30,628 nucleotides of DNA from Lentisalinibacter sp037382365 (GTDB lineage: Bacteria; Pseudomonadota; Gammaproteobacteria; Steroidobacterales; Woeseiaceae). Position numbers and translations under genes: made by a program. Each line of letters starts with the position of its first letter. The first letter of the stretch is position 1. Under the pieces are notes generated by a model. It was not told the DNA's origin. It was given only the letters and a program-made list of their open reading frames with translations, and searched no databases. The stretch is taken from the NCBI GenBank assembly GCA_037382365.1, contig JARRPZ010000033.1:1-30628 (forward strand). Reading direction: 5' to 3'. Below, piece after piece: positions 30,520-30,628 of the stretch.

Positions 30520-30628
30520 ATGGACTACACGGACGTATATTTTCTGCAGGATCTGGTCGCTCTGGGCGCGCTGCTGATCGCCGCACTGTACCTCTGGGAA
30601 CGGCGGCAACGTCACGGCAGGAAGCGCT
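30520..30628 (+). CDS. Start of a small membrane protein, truncated by the window end
   Basis: From ATG 30520 the frame reads MDYTDVYFLQDLVALGALLI, then AALYLWERRQRHGRKR, running off the window. This is one N-terminal transmembrane helix with a cytoplasmic basic stretch. The ribosome site is weak. The full product and function cannot be judged. Confidence 0.5.
   Translation, partial: MDYTDVYFLQDLVALGALLIAALYLWERRQRHGRKR

Overview
This is a GC-rich chromosomal window, most likely from a gammaproteobacterium. The order LysM protein, dprA, smg, topA, tsaC, hemF matches the conserved smf-smg-yrdD-tsaC-aroE/hemF neighbourhood of that class. The Mg-type hemB, prlC, gor and paired ECF sigma/DUF3379 anti-sigma genes fit it too. 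Large TolB-like/TPR proteins with a BTAD regulator suggest an environmental, perhaps marine Chromatiales- or Woeseiales-like lineage; this is inference only. I see no rRNA, tRNA, CRISPR array, insertion sequence or phage gene.

Layout. 1-6439 (+): housekeeping genes: the end of a LysM protein, dprA (without its usual N-terminal domain), smg, topA, tsaC, hemF and a VOC protein, mostly tightly packed. 6441-6528 holds three consecutive hairpins, then a large secreted S8 protease (6559-9741) convergent with tag. 10528-12222 (-): an ECF sigma factor, a zinc-motif membrane anti-sigma factor, and a small secreted protein with five EGxCG motifs that looks like an HvfA-family RiPP metallophore precursor. 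No modifying enzymes lie nearby. hemB and aroE follow on +, convergent with gor (-). prlC and xthA overlap on +, followed by an HD phosphodiesterase-like protein.

19724-22826 (-): yaaA, an MliC-like lipoprotein whose only plausible start is a CTG overlapping the previous stop, an RRM protein with its own promoter and structured leader, a glutathione S-transferase, a half-size GDT1 transporter and a GGCT-like protein. At 22883-23268 (+) a sigma-70-like promoter carries a Fur-box-like palindrome and drives a small CX3CX2C protein of unknown function. NnrU and MAPEG membrane proteins follow.

24529-29771 is an accessory block: a frameshifted secreted protein, a divergent intact SARP/BTAD-TolB-TPR regulator, and a convergent frameshifted membrane TolB/TPR protein. 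The right end is AT-richer, with a 2-TM mini-protein and the start of a further small membrane protein.

The most interesting candidates are the sigma/anti-sigma/HvfA-like operon (possible regulated metal chelation by a modified peptide), the Fur-box mini-gene, and the CTG-started lipoprotein. None contains its complete pathway inside the window.
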